DNA from: Nematostella vectensis | Taxonomy: Eukaryota; Cnidaria; Anthozoa; Actiniaria; Edwardsiidae | Length of the DNA: 64,000 nt | NCBI RefSeq assembly: GCF_932526225.1 | Contig: NC_064040.1 | Location: 1,488,001 to 1,552,000, forward strand | Direction: 5' to 3' | Shown here: piece after piece, positions 1-10,484 of the stretch | Position numbering within the stretch: the first letter of the stretch is position 1 | Layout: every line of letters begins with the position of its first letter | Notes under the pieces: generated by a model | What the model was told of the DNA's origin: nothing | What the model saw: only the letters and a program-made list of their open reading frames with translations | Database searches by the model: none | Made by a program: the position numbers and the translations under genes

Positions 1-2
1 GT

Positions 3-1070
3 CGATTTGAGCGGGAGCTCAAAGTCCACGGTGGTCTCCCCAGTCCCTCGCAGTCAAATATCCATCTGGCTGTGGGGGCTCTGAGGATGAGTTCGCGCAA
101 AAGCACGAGTTTGTCTCCGTCACGCATTCGAAGAATGTACGACAAACCCCGCCTGATAAGACCTGCTGTCAGATTGGACACACTTATCCCGCCACCCATT
201 GCGGTCACCCGCGAGCGCAGCGACTCGCTCAACACCGTCAACATCGGCCTGCTCCCCCCGGACTGGGACGGCGACTTGGAAATGTTGTATTACACTCAAG
301 AGGACAAAGAACAAAGCGAGGGGGGGGAGGGAGAACTTCACGCATTCCCCCCCAGGCTACCCCCTAGTGGGGCTAGCAGGAGCAATTCTGCCGTAGAGGG
401 GAGGGACGGAATTAAACGGCAAGCGCTGACACTGTGGGGAGGGGACGAGTCCCAGCCAGGCAGGAGCAATTCTGCCGTAGAGAGAAGGGACGGGACACAA
501 AGGCAAGCTCTTACTGTGTGGGGAGGGGACGGGTTTCCCCCGGGTAGAAGCAACTCTGCCGTGGAGGGGAGAGACGGATCACGGAAAAACTTGACTGTGT
601 GGGGAGGGGACGGGTTCCCCCCGGGTAGAAGCAACTCTGCCGTGGAGGGGAGAGACGGATCACGGAGAAACTTGACTGTGTGGGGAGGGGATGGGTTTCC
701 TCCGGGTAGAAGCAACTCTGCCGTGGAGGGGAGAGACGGATCACGGAGAAACTTGACTGTGTGGGGAGGGGACGGGTTTCCCCCGGGTAGAAGCAATTCT
801 TACGCGGAGAGGAGGGACGGATCAAGGAGAAATTTGACTGTGTTGGGAGGGGACGGCTCTCCCCCGGGTAGAAGCAATTCTTACGTGGAGAGGAGGGACG
901 GATCAAGGAGAAACTTGACTGTGTGGGATGGGGACGGGTTTACCACGGATAGAAGCAATTCTAACGTGGAGGGAGGGGAAGGGACAAAGCATGAGCTGAC
1001 TTTCTTGGGAAGGGAGTGGTTTTCCTCGGGACGTAAATTAAGGAGCATGAGTTCAGAGACTCAGTGCTGA
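3..1070 (+). CDS. Last coding exon of an unrecognised protein with C-terminal 27-residue repeats (5' part outside window)
   Basis: The frame is open from the window edge (reading RFERELKVHGG...) to a TGA at 1068-1070, so this is the 3' part of a gene whose start lies outside. About the first 100 residues are non-repetitive and rich in Arg, Ser and Pro, and look cytoplasmic (no signal peptide or membrane segment). From about position 376 the protein is eight diverging copies of a 27-residue unit with cores SNSAVEGRDG and NLTVWGGDG, that is, an 81-bp in-frame minisatellite. I do not recognise the family. No ATG is needed inside the window because upstream exons must supply it. The low-complexity tail could also be a recent read-through of a minisatellite. 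Coding is inferred from the long non-repetitive open frame before the repeats. Confidence 0.55.
   Translation, partial: RFERELKVHGGLPSPSQSNIHLAVGALRMSSRKSTSLSPSRIRRMYDKPRLIRPAVRLDTLIPPPIAVTRERSDSLNTVNIGLLPPDWDGDLEMLYYTQEDKEQSEGGEGELHAFPPRLPPSGASRSNSAVEGRDGIKRQALTLWGGDESQPGRSNSAVERRDGTQRQALTVWGGDGFPPGRSNSAVEGRDGSRKNLTVWGGDGFPPGRSNSAVEGRDGSRRNLTVWGGDGFPPGRSNSAVEGRDGSRRNLTVWGGDGFPPGRSNSYAERRDGSRRNLTVLGGDGSPPGRSNSYVERRDGSRRNLTVWDGDGFTTDRSNSNVEGGEGTKHELTFLGREWFSSGRKLRSMSSETQC
376..1010 (+). repeat. 81-bp in-frame coding minisatellite, about 8 units
   Basis: Units begin near 376, 455, 542, 623, 704, 785, 866 and 947, each starting close to AGAAGCAA(C/T)TCT. The three central units (542-784) are nearly identical; the outer ones have diverged, as expected if the array grows from the middle. 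The period is a multiple of three, so the host frame is kept, and the minus strand is open in two frames as a by-product. Confidence 0.85.
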
Positions 1071-1686
1071 TCAGTAACAATGACGTCACAATGGTCACAT
1101 TTCGGTAATGCGGCACTCTCGAGCTTGATAGGATAAGCGTGTGATTTTCTTGTTGTGTGTATACAGCTGATCTATAAAAGGGTGGTAATTTTAGAAAATG
1201 TGACTCATGAATCTATTTTTCGGGAAGAAATGGTTGCATGCTCGAATTTATTCTGCTTCGCAAACAGTCCTCTGTATTGGCCTGTAACCTGACATTCAAT
1301 ATGCACCGAATACGTCATGTAGAATATATTGTGTTTAGATGGACACCCTATTGAAGATCAGCTTTATATAAAATCAAACAAATACATACACAACTAACAC
1401 TGTCTCTCTCTATAATATATCAGAAAATAACAATTTTTTACCACAGTTTTTGATTTGACAAAAAAGCCTTGTATAAATGTCTATCTTATTTGTGTATATT
1501 AGCAATATTCCATATGTGAATTTTATAAACTAGATTTCATACTTTGTCATGCTGGTCACTCCTTTGGTAATAGAAGTGTAACGGAATGTATGCATAATAA
1601 TGAGTTATTATTTTTCTACTTTTCTTCCTGCAATGGTTGAACACCGTGAAGAGTCTATTTAATAAATGCTCATGTCGCTTTCTTTT
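1071..1686 (+). other. Probable 3' UTR with poly(A) signal
   Basis: AT-rich sequence follows the stop at 1070. The first clear AATAAA is at 1661-1666, about 20 bp before the 47-bp minisatellite begins, so the transcript probably ends near 1685. No other gene is visible here. Confidence 0.4.
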
Positions 1687-4225
1687 TACTGGCCCCGACA
1701 CACCACCTGACACATGTATGCTGGTGTTCATATGACTGGTCCCGACACACACCCTGACACATGTATGCTAGTATTCATTTGACTGGCCCCGACACACACC
1801 CTGACACATGTGGGCTAGTGGTCATTTGACTGGCCCCGACACACACCCTGACACATGTATGCTAAAGTGTTCATTTGACTGGTCCCGACACACACCCTGA
1901 CACATGTGGGCTAGTGGTCATTTGACTGGCCCCGACACACACCCTGACACATGTATGCTAAAGTGTTCATTTGACTGGTCCCGACACACACCCTGACACA
2001 TGTATGCTAGTATTCATTTGACTGGCCCCGACACACACCCTGAAACATGTATGCTAGTGTTCATTTGACTGGCCCCGACACACACCGTGACACATGTGGG
2101 CTAGTGTTCATTTGACTGGCCCTGACACACACCGTGACACATGTATGCTAAAGTGTTCATTTGACTGGTCCCGACACACACCCTGACACATGTATGCTAG
2201 TATTCATTTGACTGGCCCCGACACACACCCTGACACATGTATGCTAGTGTTCATTTGACTGGCCCCGACACACACCCTGACACATGTATGCTAGTGTTCA
2301 TTTGACTGGCCCCGACACACACCCTGACACATGTATGCTTAAGTGTTCATTTGACTGGTCCCGACACACACCCTGACACATGTATGCTAGTATTCATTTG
2401 ACTGGCCCCGACACACACCCTGACACATGTATGCTAGTGTTCATTTGACTGGCCCCGACACACACCCTGACACATGTGGGCTAGTGTTCATTTGACTGGC
2501 CCCGACACACACCCTGACACATGTGGGCTAGTGTTCATTTGACTGGCCCCGACACACACCCTGACACATGTGGGCTAGTGTTCATTTGACTGGCCCCGAC
2601 ACACCCTGACACATTTATGCTAGTATTCATTTGACTGGCCCCGACACACACCCTGACACATGTATGCTAGTGTTCATTTGACTGGCCCCGACACACACCG
2701 TGACACATGTATGCTAAAGTGTTCATTTGACTGGTTTCGACACACACCCTGACACATGTATGCTAGTATTCATTTGACTGGCCCCGACACACACCCTGAC
2801 ACATGTATGCTAGTGTTCATTTGACTGGCCCCGACACACACCCTGACACATGTATGCTAGTGTTCATTTGACTGGCCCCGACACACACCCTGACACATGT
2901 ATGCTTAAGTGTTCATTTGACTGGTCCCGACACACACCCTGACACATGTATGCTAGTATTCATTTGACTGGCCCCGACACACACCCTGACACATGTATGC
3001 TAGTGTTCATTTGACTGGCCCCGACACACACCCTGACACATGTATGCTAGTGTTCATTTGACTGGCCCCGACACACACCCTGACACATGTGGGCTAGTGT
3101 TCATTTGACTGGCCCCGACACACACCCTGACACATGTGGGCTAGTGTTCATTTGACTGGCCCCGACACACACCCTGACACATGTATGCTAGTATTCATTT
3201 GACTGGCCCCGACACACACCCTGACACATGTATGCTAGTGTTCATTTGACTGGCCCCGACACACCCTGACACATGTGGGCTAGTGTTCATTTGACTGGCC
3301 CCGACACACACCCTGACACATGTGGGCTAGTGTTCATTTGACTGGCCCCGACACACCCTGACACATGTATGCTAGTATTCATTTGACTGGCCCCGACACA
3401 CACCCTGACACATGTATGCTAGTGTTCATTTGACTGGCCCCGACACACCCTGACACATGTGGGCTAGTGTTCATTTGACTGGCCCCGACACACACCCAGA
3501 CACATTTGGGTTAGTGTTCATTTGACTGGCCCCGACGCACATCCTGACACATTTGGGTTAGTGTTCATTTGACTGGCCCCGACACACACCCTGACACATG
3601 TATGCTAGTGTTCATTTGACTGGCCCCGACACATACCCTGACACATGTATGCTTAAGTGTTCATTTGACTGGTCCCGACACACACCCTGACACATGTATG
3701 CTAGTATTCATTTGACTGGCCCCGACACACACCCTGACACATGTATGCTAGTGTTCATTTGACTGGCCCCGACACACACCCTGACACATGTATGCTAGTG
3801 TTCATTTGACTGGCCCCGACACACACCCTGACACATGTGGGCTAGTGTTCATTTGACTGGCCCCGACACACACCCTGACACATGTGGGCTAGTGTTCATT
3901 TGACTGGCCCCGACACACCCTGACACATGTATGCTAGTATTCATTTGACTGGCCCCGACACACACCCTGACACATGTATGCTAGTGTTCATTTGACTGGC
4001 CCCGACACACCCTGACACATGTGGGCTAGTGTTCATTTGACTGGCCCCGACACACACCCAGACACATTTGGGTTAGTGTTCATTTGACTGGCCCCGACGC
4101 ACATCCTGACACATTTGGGTTAGTGTTCATTTGACTGGCCCCGACACACCCCTTGACACATGTAGGTTATTGTTTATTTGACTGGCCCCAACACACATCC
4201 TGACACGTGGGTTAGTGTTCAACTG
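1687..4225. repeat. 47-bp minisatellite, about 54 copies
   Basis: The unit is roughly CATTTGACTGGCCCCGACAC followed by ACACCCTGACACATG and a variable TATGCTAGTGTT or TGGGCTAGTGTT end. Variants (ATGCTTAAG, GGGCTAG, a 2-bp shorter CACACCCTG) recur in blocks of several units, for example 2281-2560 and 3001-3260, so the array has grown by copying multi-unit segments. No coding function is apparent. Confidence 0.95.
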
Positions 4226-4492
4226 TATGATTATCTATAATGTGTCCAATATCTATCTAATAAACTGTGTCTCATAATGTGTCAGTATGTCAGCCTCTCG
4301 CCGCTGTGGCCCAGGCCCCCATCCTGGCGTAGCAGGAAGTTTTACGAGTTCATGCCTTGACTCAAATTTCTGTCTCGCGAGTTACTTTCATTTCGATACG
4401 GATTCGACCGTCCACACTACGGACCAAAGTATACGGATTCATTTTGATTCACTTTCGACAGCGTTTTAAAAAGTATCCGGATTCTCTGGATC

Positions 4493-4985
4493 CAGCGCGC
4501 GTGTTAGTGTGGAAGAAAGGCCTAAAGGTATCAAAAAGTATACGGATCCAAACGAATCCGTGCTAGTGTGGACGGAAGGCCTAAACGTATCAAAAAGTAT
4601 ACGGATTTTAACGAATCCGTGTTAGTGTGGACGGAAGGCCTAAAGGTATAAAAAAGTATACGGATCCAAACGAATCCGTGTTAGTGTGGACGGAAGGCCT
4701 AAAGGTATCAAAAAGTATACGGATTCAAACGAATCCGTGTTAGTGTGGACGGAAGGCCTAAAGGTATCAAAAAGTATACGGATCCAAACGAATCCGTGTT
4801 AGTGTGGACGGAAGGCCTAAAGGTATCAAAAAGTATACGGATCCAAACGAATCCGTGTTAGTGTGGACGGAAGGCCTAAAGGTATCAAAAAGTATACGGA
4901 TCCAAACGAATCCGTGTTAGTGTGGACGGAAGGCCTAAAGGTATCAAAAAGTATACGGATTCAAACGAATCCGTGTTAGTGTGGA
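4493..4985. repeat. 59-bp tandem repeat, about 8 copies
   Basis: The unit contains GTGTTAGTGTGGACGGAAGG, CCTAAAGGTATCAAAAAGTA and TACGGATCCAAACGAATCC. The period of 59 bp is shown by the one-base shift per 60-base line. Units differ mainly by GGATCC versus GGATTC. A single imperfect relative lies just upstream (4420-4490). Confidence 0.9.
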
Positions 4986-5997
4986 CCCTTGGTCCTGTCA
5001 TGCCTTAAACGCCAGTCACGCGTGAACTTATTATCAACATGCTGGCCATGTGTTGCAACGAAAGTGGAATTCTCCGAAGCTAGTTCCAGGTTGAGACCTT
5101 CCAGCTTAGACGACCAGAGCCGGACCGTCAAGACGATAGTCATCAGTTTGAGTTCATTGATATGCAGTTTTATAGCCTGGACCCAAGGCGGAAGCCGAAG
5201 GTAAAAGTATTCGCCAAAGCAGATCGCACCAGCGCTGGCCAAGCATGAATCCGTTGAAAAGAGCTCCACGTTGGCTATAGTGATATTGACGGGTATAACT
5301 GAGACACCATTTTAAAACTAGGGATGAACTTTATAAAAATGTAAGGTTTATTTACATTGCTGTTTCTACGGCAACGGAACGGTGAACCTGTTAAATTCAC
5401 TATTCGCGAATTGCTGTTCGCTACAGGGAAATTTTTAATAAATAAGCTATCAGATATTGTACATCAGAACTTGATCGACACTTAGAGGAAGTTTTATTAA
5501 AAGCTATTAGAGGAATTCCGAGATATTGGCGTATTTTTATTTTCAGTCACTCACTGTTATTTACCTACTTTGAAATTCGCCCCTGAAAAGAATCCATAGG
5601 CGGGCAAGGATTTTTTTCACCATTGTTATATAGCTACCTCCTATTTCTAATAGCATACCAATATTAAAAGCAATCTTTTTTTTTTTTTTATCGTTAGTTT
5701 TAGGGGCCATTCCGGGGACTATATGATACTTTCAAAATGGAGAAAATAATTTTTTGCTTTTTTGGCCGCCAAATAAAATTTCGCCGATTAATTTTTTCGT
5801 CGTTTTCGTAGAATAAAATTAACATATTGAGAAACATTCGGGATAATTTTGAGCTCCATTGAAGGGTTGTAAGTAATCGATTAGAGTTTTTGAAAATCCA
5901 ATGAAGGATTGGGTATGGGCGTAATTCATACCCAATCCTTCTCATATCCCACTTGTCTACCAATCAAAACGAACGTTCTAGCTAGCTTATAACTGTG
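4986..5997. other. No supported gene
   Basis: Unique sequence, GC-balanced to about 5290 and then AT-rich. A 97-codon minus-strand frame at 4976-5269 starts inside the 59-bp array and shows no recognisable motif. I see no exon, RNA gene or transposon end here. Confidence 0.4.
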
Positions 5998-6527
5998 AAC
6001 TTTAAAAGCACACTAGCATACACACATTGGCACCAGTCGGGCCAAGACGGGACGCTAGCACAGTCTATTACCCGTGCAGTTCGGCAACCATGGACAGCTG
6101 TTTCGTCCTTATTAGGACTCGTCAGCATGGCATAGCCGGTTTGCCTCAGTTAAACTTCATCGGCAAAAAAACTGCAGGGCGACTTCGACTTAAACCACAG
6201 CTTAGATCCATGTGGGATCCAGAGCTGCGACCGGGCTAGCGTGATGCCAATTGTGCGGACCACGCATGCGACCTTTGCTAGTCTAAAACTCCGTCGGATA
6301 GCCAAACCATCCTTGCGAGTATGTATACATAAATGTGAACTTTAAAAGCACACTAGCATACACACATTGGCACCAGTCGGGCCAAGACGGGACGCTAGCA
6401 CAGTCTATTACCCGTGCAGTTCGGCAACCATGGACAGCTGTTTTGTCCTTATTAGGACTCGTCAGCATGGCATAGCCGGTTTTTTTGCCGATGAAGTTTA
6501 ACTGAGGCACTAGTGTGCTTTTAAAGT
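5998..6527. mobile_element. Fold-back/MITE-like element with internal direct duplication
   Basis: The ends are an 18-bp perfect inverted repeat: ACTTTAAAAGCACACTAG at 5999-6016 and its complement at 6510-6527. A segment of about 160 bp (5997-6155, containing CACCAGTCGGGCCAAGACGG) is repeated directly at 6334-6493. Near its right end, TGCCTCAGTTAAACTTCATC (6143-6162) returns as its complement (6487-6508). The 12-bp sequence CTAGCTTATAAC flanks both sides (5982-5993 and 6529-6540) and looks like a target-site duplication. No transposase is encoded. Confidence 0.65.
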
Positions 6528-6540
6528 CCTAGCTTATAAC

Positions 6541-7395
6541 AGTAGATAGAATTACATGGGTTCCAGGGCTGTTAAAATGAGTAAGAAGCAAGGAAAGCCG
6601 TCGCTAAACTCTGCGATTCTGAATTGAGGCAAAATAAAAAAAAGCTCAAAAAGTGTGAAAAATCGATGTTTGTCATGTGAAAGTTTGCAAGGAAAAGGGA
6701 GGTTGTCACGAATCCAGTGAACCAAGAATCTCTTCTTAAATGCAACTATTGTGTACTTATTTAACGTGATTTATATGTGGGTTTGATTGTTCTTTTTATT
6801 GTTAAGCTGAAGTCAAATAATGTTTGTGTGTTTTTAAACAATCATGAGCTTGTTATTTCAAGGTGCGTTTACAGAATAGGCTGAGGGGGTTTCCGCAGTC
6901 ATAGGTATCATATTGAAAAAGCATAATATTTGAAGATTCTTTTATAAGGAATGGTCCACCTTTGGGCGGCCAAGGGGGGGTGCACGCGTACTCTGCGAAA
7001 CCCCCCCCCCCCCCCTGTGTACGCGCATGATTTCTCTCTCTAAGCAATGAAATGAAATGTTTGTCATTTGTATAGCGCACTTTAACATACAAAATGATAA
7101 AATACGCTTCACATGTGACTGACTTAACTTGTCAGTGTGTAGATACGGACTGCTCCACGCAGTTTACAATCATGAGTGTGTTAGTGTGTAGGCATTGTCA
7201 CTGAAGATGGTAACCACGGGCCAGCGTCCCCAGCGGTTTTTTTACGTCCCCTAATACAGGTTAGTGATATGCGATGAGAGACGGGACCTCCGGCTTAACG
7301 TCCTTATCCGAGAAGACGAGGGATTCACCGTCCCAATGTGCAGTAAATAAGCGAACAAGCTGACTGTAACTAGGAGCTGTATTCACCAAGAAACA
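6541..7395. other. No supported gene
   Basis: Contains an AT-rich part and a C run of about 16 at 7000-7015 next to an older G-rich stretch. Translated frames are short and show no known motif. Confidence 0.4.
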
Positions 7396-8490
7396 AGTGC
7401 TTACGTGTGACTTGGCCTCGTCTCCATGTGTGACTTGGCCTCGTCTCCATCTGTGACTTGGCCTCGTCTTCATGCGTGACTTGGCCTCGTCTCCATGTGT
7501 GACTTGGCCTTGTTTCCATGTGTGACTTGGCCTCGTCTCCATGTGTACCTTGGCCACGTCTCCATGTGTGACTTGGCCTCGTCTCCATCTGTGACTTGGC
7601 CTCGTCTTCATGCGTGACTTGGCCTCGTCTCCATGTGTGACTTGGCCTTGTTTCCATGTGTGACTTGGCTTCGTCTCCATGTGTACCTTGGCCACGTCTC
7701 CATGTGTGACTTGGCTTCGTCTTCATGTGTGACTAGGCCTCGTCTCCATGTGTGACTTGGCCTTGTTTCTATGTGTGACTTGGCCTCGTCTCCATGTGTA
7801 CCTTGGCCACGTCTCCATGTGTGACTTGGCCTTGTTTCTATGTGTGACTTGGCCTCGTCTCCATGTGTACCTTGGCCTCGTCTTCATGTGTGACTTGCCT
7901 CGTCTCCATGTGTGACTTGGCCTCGTCTTCATGCGTGACTTGGCCTCGTCTCCATGTGTGACTTGGCCTTGTTTCCATGTGTGACTTGGCCTCGTCTCCA
8001 TGTGTACCTTGGCCACGTCTCCATGTGTGACTTGGCCTCGTCTCCATCTGTGACTTGGCCTAGTCTTCATGCGTGACTTGGCCTCGTCTCCATGTGTGAC
8101 TTGGCCTTGTTTCCATGTGTGACTTGGCTTCGTCTCCATGTGTACCTTGGCCACGTCTCCATGTGTGACTTGGCTTCGTCTTCATGTGTGACTAGGCCTC
8201 GTCTCCATGTGTGACTTGGCCTTGTTTCTATGTGTGACTTGGCCTCGTCTCCATGTGTACCTTGGCCACGTCTCCATGTGTGACTTGGCCTTGTTTCTAT
8301 GTGTGACTTGGCCTCGTCTCCATGTGTACCTTGGCCTCGTCTTCATGTGTGACTTGCCTCGTCTCCATGTGTGACTTGGCTTCGTCTCCATGTGTGACTT
8401 GGCTTCGTCTCCATGTGTGACTTGGCTCCGTCTTCATGTGTGACTTGGCCTTGTCTCCATGTGTGACTTGGCCTCGTCTTCATGCCTGAC
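7396..8490. repeat. 23-bp minisatellite with higher-order structure, about 47 units
   Basis: The unit is GTGACTTGGCCTCGTCTCCATGT with variants (TTGTTTC, TACCTTGGCCAC, TCGTCTTCATGC). The variants follow in the same order in blocks near 7500-7800 and 7980-8330, so a block of about 20 units was duplicated. The 23-bp unit gives open frames of 69-144 codons on the minus strand (HMETRPSHTW type); these are artefacts of a period that avoids stops. Confidence 0.92.
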
Positions 8491-8572
8491 TTATCACAGC
8501 GTATGCCGTAGATACGTGCGTGACAGGCTGATAACAAGGCGTGACCACTGCGTGTCGTGTTGACTCGTGCGT

Positions 8573-8658
8573 GCTCAATGCGTTACATACCTCAATGCGT
8601 TACATACCTCAATGCGTTACATACCTCAATGCGTTACATACCTCAATGCGTTACATAC
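8573..8658. repeat. 17-bp tandem repeat, 5 copies
   Basis: CTCAATGCGTTACATAC is repeated five times without change, directly after the 23-bp array region. Confidence 0.9.
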
Positions 8659-10419
8659 CGGGTGCTATCAAAATAGACGCATGCCTTTCCTAATAGGAAC
8701 GTGGGAGTTGACCCTTGCATGGGCCATGAGACCTCGCTAAAGATTCAAAAAGCTACTTAGGCTCCTATTGAGAGCCTGACAGAGCAGGCCCTGAGTTATA
8801 AATAGATGTGCTGTCCATCCATAGCAAAGCGGGCGCAGCCTTCGCCATTTCAGAAGCGTTCTCGCTATGCTAAAATGCAACGAAAAGCAAAATGCACGGC
8901 TCTCGCATAAGAGATCAGACAGTTTGGCAAACACTATTATGTGTCCCTATCAGCACTCACCCAACCTCTTATCTTCGTGTTTTGATTATGAAATATTTTG
9001 GGAAAAGGGCGCCCCACGGTCCGTAGGTTGGAGGGCGTGACGCATATGTGTGACGGGCGTGACAAGCCAAGTGCCCACTCTGCGTTACGAGATCATAACA
9101 GAGATTAGGGACTGGATATTCAGTCTGTAACTTTCAGTTAGGGACCGGATAATCAGTCTAACTATAAGTTCACACCCCGCACATGGAAGGTTATCTGTTA
9201 GACTGTTAGTTATCGGTTTTTGGCCTTACGCGGACTTGAGCAATTTAGGAAATTAATTTTAGGATTTTAGGTCAAGCATCTTTGAGGGTACTGAAGAATA
9301 AACCGTCGATTTAATCCCGGATATATGCGGCGTGAAGACGTGGAGCCAGGATTTACCGAGGGAGTGAGGCATACCAAGATAAAACACAATGTCGAAAAGT
9401 TTATTCCATAAGGATATTCGAAATCAGAAAAAAAAACACAAGACCTATAACTTGCCAACGTAATGTTATCCAACTTCTCTTATTTTGTCTAAACAGCTAA
9501 ATAAATGGCATAAATAAATGGATAAATTTAATGGCAAAAATGCTGATCAGTACTGCATCATACCACTTGCTTCAAGTATTCGAATATTTGTAATAGTTTG
9601 CAGAGTTCTTAGCATAATTCAATCCGTGGGACTATTTCACTGGTGCAGGCGATATTGATCGAGTATTTGAAATCAATTGTCATTAATCCGGAACGTTCTA
9701 ATAGTTTTTTATGCCATTTTTTTCAAATGACGTGACAATTTTGTCTTGGGAGTATAAACCAAGGAGTTTTTAGAAATGAGAAAAGTAAAACAACACGCTA
9801 AATGAGGCACTATTACAAGCATGTCTTTGATGGCCTTGGTTAGACAATTATAAAGATGAATAAAGTTTATTGTATTGATGTTGTTTTTTAAGAATACATT
9901 TTTTTTATAATTTGCACATACCTAAAATTTGTCAATTCTGAGTAATTCCCAGGAAGATTTAAAAGGAAACGTGTTATTTTGCCGTCAGGTTTCTATGTAG
10001 AATTCTTATGACCCCGGAGGTTTTAAGACCTCTTTCTATTCTTTGCTAACAATCTAATTGCGTCAAATAATATACCAATAAACTGTATAACCCTTGCACT
10101 CATATACACCTTGGATATTGTTATCATTGTTCACATATACACCTTGGATATTGTTATCATTGTTCACATATACATCCGGGATATTGGCCCGCTTGTTCTC
10201 GGCTATAGTAACGCCTACTGTGCGTGGTCTTCCGCGTGTTGGACAATAGGATATTTCTGGGCTGAGTAATTACGTGATGGGTACGCTCTATGGGCTAGTC
10301 GATAGCTGTCGTCGCGTACGCAATAAGTTGCGGCGTTGCTAATCGCCGTGGTATTAAGTTCCTAAGTCCCGATTTTTTGTCGGTGACGACGTCTCTACTA
10401 CGATTACACGAGGGAGGCG
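8659..10419. other. No supported gene; short 33-bp duplication near 10100-10170
   Basis: Mostly unique AT-rich sequence upstream of the FGF gene. CACATATACACCTTGGATAT and the following 13 bases occur two and a half times near 10097-10180. It may hold distal regulatory DNA of the FGF gene, but no specific element can be supported. Confidence 0.4.
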
Positions 10420-10428
10420 TTATATATA
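10420..10428 (+). promoter_or_regulatory. TATA box of the FGF gene
   Basis: TTATATATA stands about 60 bp before the predicted FGF start codon at 10485, so transcription would begin near 10450 with a very short leader. The position fits a core promoter; no other TATA-like sequence lies between it and the ATG. Confidence 0.5.
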
Positions 10429-10484
10429 CCATGCGTGAGAGGTGAGAGCTTATGCTACACAACACACACACAAACTTCTTCACT

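Noticed and set aside
1687-4225. CRISPR array
   Set aside because: Units are directly adjacent without unique spacers, and the genome is eukaryotic.
7261-8537. Several minus-strand ORFs of 69-144 codons (HTWRRGQVTH type)
   Set aside because: By-products of the 23-bp unit being stop-free in all three frames of one strand.
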